Source: Candidatus Dojkabacteria bacterium
Lineage (GTDB): Bacteria > Patescibacteriota > Dojkabacteria > SC72
DNA length: 8,479 nucleotides
Direction of reading: 5' to 3'
Assembly: GCA_012511375.1 (NCBI GenBank)
Contig: JAAZGF010000004.1
Location: 1-8,479 of the forward strand
Below, piece by piece: positions 4,152 through 8,479 of this stretch; the first letter of the stretch is position 1; every line of letters begins with the position of its first letter. Under the pieces are notes generated by a model. That model was given only the letters and a program-made list of their open reading frames with translations, searched no databases and was not told the DNA's origin. Made by a program: the position numbers and the translations under genes.

Positions 4152-5207
4152 ATGAATGTCTTTAACTCCCTCTGGGGATTGATAACTTACGACCTTGGAA
4201 TAGACTTAGGTACTGCTAACAGTATGGTATATATGCGAAATCATGGGATAGTTGTTTCAGAACCTTCCGTTGTTGCTATTGAAAAAAGAACAAAATCTAT
4301 TCTTGCGGTTGGGAAAGATGCAAGGCAAATGATAGGAAGAACTCCAGCAAATATTGTTGCTATAAGGCCTCTTAAGGATGGGGTTATTTCTGATTTTGAT
4401 ACTACTCAAGCTATGATTCATCACTTTATACGTCAAGCACATAATTATTTTGGGAAAGGATTTAAAATTCCTAGACCAAGAGTTATTGTAGGAGTTCCTT
4501 CTTCGGTCACAGAGGTTGAGAGGCAAGCAGTAATAGATGCTGCAAGGATAGCAGGGGCTAGGGAAGTCTTTATAGTAGAGGAGGCTATGGCAGCAGCTAT
4601 AGGGGCGAATTTGCCAATAGAGACTGCATCTGGAAGTATGATTGTGGATGTAGGGGGTGGAACTACGGATATTGCTGTGTTTTCTCTGGGAGATATTGTT
4701 GTAGATAAAACAATGAAGATTGCAGGAGATGAAATGGATGAGGATATTATTAATTATGTAAGAGAGAAGTACAATGTATTAATAGGAGAAAGAACAGCAG
4801 AGGACATTAAAATTTCTATGGGTTCTGCAATGCCTCTTAAGAAAGAGAAGAAGTCTCCAGTACAAGGAAGAGACTTATTAACAGGTCTTCCTAAAATAGT
4901 AGAGTTAAGCAGTGTTGAGGTGAGAGAAGCAATCATGAACACTATTTCAGTAATAACAGAGTCTGTAAAGGATGCTATAGAGGAAACGCCTCCTGAGCTG
5001 TTAAAGGATCTTTTAACTTCAGGAGTTAGTCTTGCAGGAGGAGGGGCATTGATAATGGGCTTGGATACTTTCTGGTCGAAAGAACTTAATATTCCTATAA
5101 AGATTGTTGAAGATCCCCTATCTACTGTAGCAAGAGGTACAGCCTTGATGCTTGATCATATAGAGTTACTTGAAAGAGTTCAGAAGTCTTGGGAAGAGTT
5201 AATTTAG
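4152..5207 (+). CDS. mreB: Rod-shape-determining actin homologue MreB
   Basis: Forms membrane-bound filaments that guide lateral cell-wall synthesis. The 351-residue length is typical. The N-terminus MNVFNSLWGLIT is a probable amphipathic membrane-binding helix. Actin-fold ATPase motifs follow: phosphate-1 DLGIDLGTANSMVY (14-27), the VPSSVTEVERQAV stretch, the EEAMAAAIGA region, phosphate-2 VDVGGGTTDIAV (165-176), and the adenosine loop LAGGGALI (294-301). The MreB-typical GRDLLTGLPK is also present. The gene starts the mreBCD-PBP2 cluster; mreC begins 14 nt after its stop. A nearly leaderless start is predicted from the extended -10 box 9 nt upstream. Confidence 0.98.
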   Translation: MNVFNSLWGLITYDLGIDLGTANSMVYMRNHGIVVSEPSVVAIEKRTKSILAVGKDARQMIGRTPANIVAIRPLKDGVISDFDTTQAMIHHFIRQAHNYFGKGFKIPRPRVIVGVPSSVTEVERQAVIDAARIAGAREVFIVEEAMAAAIGANLPIETASGSMIVDVGGGTTDIAVFSLGDIVVDKTMKIAGDEMDEDIINYVREKYNVLIGERTAEDIKISMGSAMPLKKEKKSPVQGRDLLTGLPKIVELSSVEVREAIMNTISVITESVKDAIEETPPELLKDLLTSGVSLAGGGALIMGLDTFWSKELNIPIKIVEDPLSTVARGTALMLDHIELLERVQKSWEELI

Positions 5208-5213
5208 GATTGT

Positions 5214-5220
5214 AAGGAGG
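5214..5220 (+). promoter_or_regulatory. Shine-Dalgarno with 1-nt spacing before mreC
   Basis: AAGGAGG is a near-perfect anti-16S match, but it ends one base before the mreC ATG at 5222; 5-9 nt is usual. No alternative ATG, GTG or TTG lies in frame within the next 20 codons. It is the only strong Shine-Dalgarno in the window. Confidence 0.5.
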
Positions 5221-5221
5221 A

Positions 5222-6058
5222 ATGAAAGGTAGAAAACAACAGAGAAAATTTTCGAGTGACTACCTTATACTTCTTATCACTTTTGTTTTAAGCATACTCT
5301 TTCTTCTTCTTGATACTATTGGCTCATTAGCTTTTTTAAGGAGAGGAATTTCATTTGTTGCCGACCCTATAGATTACAATGCTAACTCATTAGGTACAGA
5401 AGTTAAAGACTTCTTAGGCATTTTTGTAGATCTAAAGAACTTTAAAGATGAGTATAACCAGATGAGTATAGATATATATGAAAAAGATGTAGAAAATTCT
5501 TTTTATACAATATTGCGAGAGGAAAACGATGCTTTGAAAAAACAGATTACTTTGGGAGATCAAAAACAGGAGTATGTTATGGCGAAGGTTTTAGGAGACG
5601 AGAAGTCTGAATTTCTTAGGATAAATAAAGGAGAAAAAGATGGGATAGTAGCAGGGGATGTTGTCTTGTTAGGTAATATGTATGTCGGAAATGTTGTCGT
5701 AGTTGACAGTAAGGGGTCTCTTGTTAGAACTCCTTTCAACAGAGCTACCTCTCTTGAAGTTGTAGTAGTGTCTGGGAGTATCGAGAGGGTTAGAACTAAA
5801 GAAAGTGTAGATATTTTGAGTAAGGGAGTAATAAAGGGTTCTTCGGGAGGAATCATTATTGAAAATATGTCCATGAACTCGAACCTGACAAATGATGACA
5901 TAGTAGTAGTAAATGACTCTAGGGTAGGAGAGTATCTGGTACTTGGTCGTTTACAAGATATTTCTGAGAATCCAGCTGCAACATCTCGTTCTGGATATGT
6001 AGAACCTATTATAGATTATGAAAAACTGATAACAGTATTTGTAAGGGTAGATTTTTAA
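5222..6058 (+). CDS. mreC: Rod-shape-determining protein MreC
   Basis: Bitopic elongasome scaffold that links MreB and MreD to PBP2 outside the membrane. The 278 residues show the expected layout. A basic cytoplasmic start (MKGRKQQRK) leads to one transmembrane helix (about 14-36). A coiled coil of about residues 73-112 ends in REENDALKKQI, and the double beta-barrel domain follows. It contains AKVLGDEKSEFLRINKGEKDGIVAGDVVL and GNMYVGNVVVVDSKGSLVRT, which match the family's Gly-rich surface turns, and ends YEKLITVFVRVDF. The gene is 14 nt after mreB and 6 nt before the next gene, clearly in one operon. The strong Shine-Dalgarno before it is unusually close to the ATG. Confidence 0.95.
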   Translation: MKGRKQQRKFSSDYLILLITFVLSILFLLLDTIGSLAFLRRGISFVADPIDYNANSLGTEVKDFLGIFVDLKNFKDEYNQMSIDIYEKDVENSFYTILREENDALKKQITLGDQKQEYVMAKVLGDEKSEFLRINKGEKDGIVAGDVVLLGNMYVGNVVVVDSKGSLVRTPFNRATSLEVVVVSGSIERVRTKESVDILSKGVIKGSSGGIIIENMSMNSNLTNDDIVVVNDSRVGEYLVLGRLQDISENPAATSRSGYVEPIIDYEKLITVFVRVDF

Positions 6059-6064
6059 TTTAGT

Positions 6065-6574
6065 ATGCAAAATATGGTACTAACAGCAATTCTAATAATA
6101 ACATCAATAATTCTTTTAGTTTTCCTAGAAAGTTTTCTGTTGGCTTTTCTTAATTTTCGAATTAGCATTATTCTTTTCCTTTTTCTTTTTAGAAAAGTAG
6201 AGTGGAAAACGCTTCTCTTTCCTTTTGTAGTTTTACTGCTCATATTTGATGTTGTAAAAAATTTCCCCTTAGGAACAAATCTTCTTGTTTTCTCTTTAGT
6301 CTTTGGACTTCTTCTCTTAGTATCTCTGTTTCTCTCCATAGATAGTGGCATTACGGCATTCCTTGTTAGAGTTTTTCATTTTGCCCTTTACTATGTACTC
6401 TTGTTAGTAGTTCCGTCTTTACTAATAGAGGGAACTTTTGGGTATTTAAGCTTACGAGATGTATTAATATCTTTTCTAAAGGGGATTGTGAGTGCTTTTC
6501 TACTTCTTTTTCTTGATAATGCGTATGCTCGGCTTAGAAGAAGGGGTAGTAGTTCTCTGATTTCAATTAAATAG
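6065..6574 (+). CDS. mreD: MreD-like membrane protein
   Basis: A 169-residue, very hydrophobic protein with five or six predicted transmembrane helices, a basic cytoplasmic end (YARLRRRGSSS) and almost no soluble domain. MreD is poorly conserved, so the call rests on size, topology and position: 6 nt after mreC and 7 nt before the PBP2 gene, exactly where mreD belongs. Charged positions within the helices (E22, R32, D71) could be functional, but I cannot match them to a motif. A second ATG at codon 4 is an equally possible start; neither has a Shine-Dalgarno. The gene is T-rich, as expected for Phe/Leu/Ile codons. Confidence 0.8.
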   Translation: MQNMVLTAILIITSIILLVFLESFLLAFLNFRISIILFLFLFRKVEWKTLLFPFVVLLLIFDVVKNFPLGTNLLVFSLVFGLLLLVSLFLSIDSGITAFLVRVFHFALYYVLLLVVPSLLIEGTFGYLSLRDVLISFLKGIVSAFLLLFLDNAYARLRRRGSSSLISIK

Positions 6575-6581
6575 GTACTGT

Positions 6582-8479
6582 ATGAATAGGTTGAAGATAT
6601 CTAAAAAGGTAGCAGCTAAGGCAAAAGACAGTAATGGCTTTAATACTGTTAAGGACTTTAATGTTGGATATATGGCAAAAAATATTAAAAAATCTTTGCT
6701 GGAACCCTCTGCAGAAGGTGTTGATTTTAGATGGGGCTATTTACTTCTCTTTTTTCTTTTTGCGGTTTTTTTCTTTGTGTTAATAGCTGAACTTTCCACA
6801 TTGCAGATTGTTAAAGGGGAGGAAATGTATGAAAAATCTGAAAGTAATCAAATACGGATAAGGACAGTGCCGGCTTACAGGGGGGTTGTATTTGATCGAA
6901 ATGGTAAACAGCTTGTTGTTAACGAGTCTTCAGTCAATGTGTACTTAGCTTTAGAGAATTACTTAGACAGTTCTGGGTATATAGATTCGGAGCTAGTAGA
7001 AAAGGCTAGCAATACCCTCGAGGGTATTTTAAGGGACAGTTGGTCAAAGGCAAGAACGGATGGAGAGGGGGAGTATCTATCTATTTCTGAAAAAATTTAC
7101 TCTGTTCACAAAGAAACTCCTTTTTTTATGGATATATTAATAGGGACAGATATTGATAATGATACTGCGATAAGGATAAAGGCTAATTCTGAGGAATTGC
7201 CTGGGGTGTATTTAGATGATGGTTACAAAAGAAACTATCCTGAGAAGGAAATATTAGGACATGTATTAGGATATACAGGTACTGTGTTTGCTGAAGATCT
7301 TGAGTTGTTAGATTACATAGTTTCAACGGATGTTGTGGGTAGAAGTGGATTGGAAAGAGAGTATGACAAGTATTTAATAGGGAAGCATGGAGAAGTAGCA
7401 TGGGAAGTGGATGCAATAGGGAGGACTGTATCTAAGGAAGGTTATGTGATAAAGGAACCAACTCCTGGAAAGAATTTGTATCTAACCATAGATATGGAAC
7501 TTCAAAGGAAACTTTATGAAATAATAGGAGAAGGGGTAAAAGAGTACGGTGCAGTTGGTGGGGCAGGTGTGATAGAAGATCCTAATACAGGAGAAATATT
7601 AGCAATTGTTTCTTTCCCAGGTTATGATAACAATCTTTTTGTAGGAGGGATTACAGAAAGTGAGTATTCAGCACTTCTTAATGATGAAAGAAATCCTCTT
7701 TTGAATAGGGCAATTGCAGCCCAGATGCCTCCTGGCTCTACATTCAAAACTATAGTTGCGGTAGGGGCATTAGATGCTGGAGCTATAACTAAGAATACAG
7801 TCTATGTAAGTAGAAGGGGATATACTTTTTCAAGTGGAGCCCCGTTTCAAGATTACAGAAATATGGCATACGGTTCTCTCAATCTAATTGATGCAATTAC
7901 TGTCTCCTCAAATATATATTTCTGTGAACTTATCCGAAACTGGCAGATAGAAAAGTTAGTTCCGTATATGGAAAAATTTGGTATAGGGAGCTATACAGGG
8001 ATAGATATTCCAGGAGAAGCTCCAGGCAGACTACCTTCTCCTGCAAACAAGATTGCTTTAGCTAATACAACAAGCCCTTGGTTAGAGCCTGTTTGGTACC
8101 CAGAGGGTGATTCTTGTAATACAGTAATTGGTCAGGGAATTACTTTAACTACGCCTCTTCAGATAGCTAATTGGATTTCTGCGATTGCCAATGAAGGGAC
8201 TTTACATACACCACATGTAGCAGACTATTTCTTAGATGAAAAAATGAACAAAGAAAGTGTAAAGACAGAACCGATATATACCGAGATTGCATCAAAGGAA
8301 TCAATTAAGACTGTAAAAGAAGGGATGTGGTCTGCCGTAAATGCCTCCAGAGCTACAATTAGAGGTCTTGCTGGTTTGCCTGTACAAGTTGCAGCTAAGA
8401 CAGGAACGGCAGAATTTGGAACATTAAATAAAGAAGGAGAATACGAAAATTCCCATGCATGGGTTACTGGGTTTTTCCC
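6582..8479 (+). CDS. mrdA: Penicillin-binding protein 2, class B transpeptidase (C-terminus missing)
   Basis: Cross-links peptidoglycan during cell elongation, partnered by RodA and activated by MreC. The 632 visible residues run off the right edge with no stop. A ~50-residue cytoplasmic tail, longer than usual, precedes one transmembrane helix (51-69). The pedestal domain opens with RTVPAYRGVVFDRNG (94-108), the class B signature, and continues to GRSGLE (253-258). The transpeptidase domain has all three catalytic motifs: STFK (S386 nucleophile, K389), SSN (442-444) and KTGTA (606-610). GVGQGITLTTPLQIA-like IGQGITLTTPLQIAN lies between the last two. Only the final part of the domain is missing. 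The start at 6582 is 7 nt after mreD; M31 is an alternative start. Confidence 0.96.
   Translation, partial: MNRLKISKKVAAKAKDSNGFNTVKDFNVGYMAKNIKKSLLEPSAEGVDFRWGYLLLFFLFAVFFFVLIAELSTLQIVKGEEMYEKSESNQIRIRTVPAYRGVVFDRNGKQLVVNESSVNVYLALENYLDSSGYIDSELVEKASNTLEGILRDSWSKARTDGEGEYLSISEKIYSVHKETPFFMDILIGTDIDNDTAIRIKANSEELPGVYLDDGYKRNYPEKEILGHVLGYTGTVFAEDLELLDYIVSTDVVGRSGLEREYDKYLIGKHGEVAWEVDAIGRTVSKEGYVIKEPTPGKNLYLTIDMELQRKLYEIIGEGVKEYGAVGGAGVIEDPNTGEILAIVSFPGYDNNLFVGGITESEYSALLNDERNPLLNRAIAAQMPPGSTFKTIVAVGALDAGAITKNTVYVSRRGYTFSSGAPFQDYRNMAYGSLNLIDAITVSSNIYFCELIRNWQIEKLVPYMEKFGIGSYTGIDIPGEAPGRLPSPANKIALANTTSPWLEPVWYPEGDSCNTVIGQGITLTTPLQIANWISAIANEGTLHTPHVADYFLDEKMNKESVKTEPIYTEIASKESIKTVKEGMWSAVNASRATIRGLAGLPVQVAAKTGTAEFGTLNKEGEYENSHAWVTGFF

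Noticed and set aside
4257..4942. Two minus-strand open frames (4257-4526, 4754-4942)
   Set aside because: They are shadows of mreB with no recognisable content or upstream signals.
5560..5901. 113-residue minus-strand open frame
   Set aside because: Shadow of mreC.
6055..6351. 98-residue Lys/Arg-rich minus-strand open frame
   Set aside because: Its basic composition is what the reverse complement of the Phe/Leu-rich mreD-like gene would give.
7183..7416. 77-residue minus-strand open frame
   Set aside because: Shadow of the PBP2 gene, which is open in its own frame with all signature motifs.

Overview
The window looks like housekeeping sequence from an AT-rich bacterium, probably a member of the Candidate Phyla Radiation (Patescibacteria). 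That placement is inference. It rests on the low GC, compact genes, almost no Shine-Dalgarno sequences, and a minimal 56-residue SecE; no lineage marker is decisive. The standard code reads cleanly through about 2,450 codons. None of the ten stop codons visible is TGA (six TAA, four TAG), and TGA never occurs in frame.

Everything left of about 3784 is on the minus strand and everything right of about 3848 is on the plus strand, so a 63-bp divergent promoter region splits the window. Reading leftwards from the split: an M50 (site-2-protease-like) membrane metalloprotease; a structured RNA of about 155 nt that resembles 6S RNA; tRNA-Thr(TGT) and tRNA-Tyr(GTA) in tandem; an unrecognised four-helix membrane protein; then a translation/secretion cluster of tRNA-Thr(GGT), rpmG (L33), tRNA-Trp(CCA), secE, nusG, rplK (L11) and rplA (L1, cut by the window edge). 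Reading rightwards: rpmB (L28), then the elongasome cluster mreB, mreC, an mreD-like gene and a class B penicillin-binding protein of the PBP2 (MrdA) type that runs off the right edge.

The two arms serve growth functions. The left arm supplies ribosomal proteins, three of the four tRNAs, NusG (transcription-translation coupling) and SecE (translocon). The right arm builds the rod-shape machinery: MreB filaments, the MreC/MreD membrane scaffold, and the transpeptidase that cross-links lateral-wall peptidoglycan.

The most interesting signal is in the promoters. Four genes (the M50 protease, rpmB, mreB and the unknown membrane protein) have a good -10 box, three of them in extended TGnTATAAT-like form, only 7 to 9 nt before the ATG. 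Their mRNAs should therefore be leaderless or nearly so. Within operons, start codons follow AT-rich spacers with no Shine-Dalgarno. The only strong one, before mreC, sits just 1 nt from the ATG. I found no mobile element, CRISPR array, phage gene or defence system.
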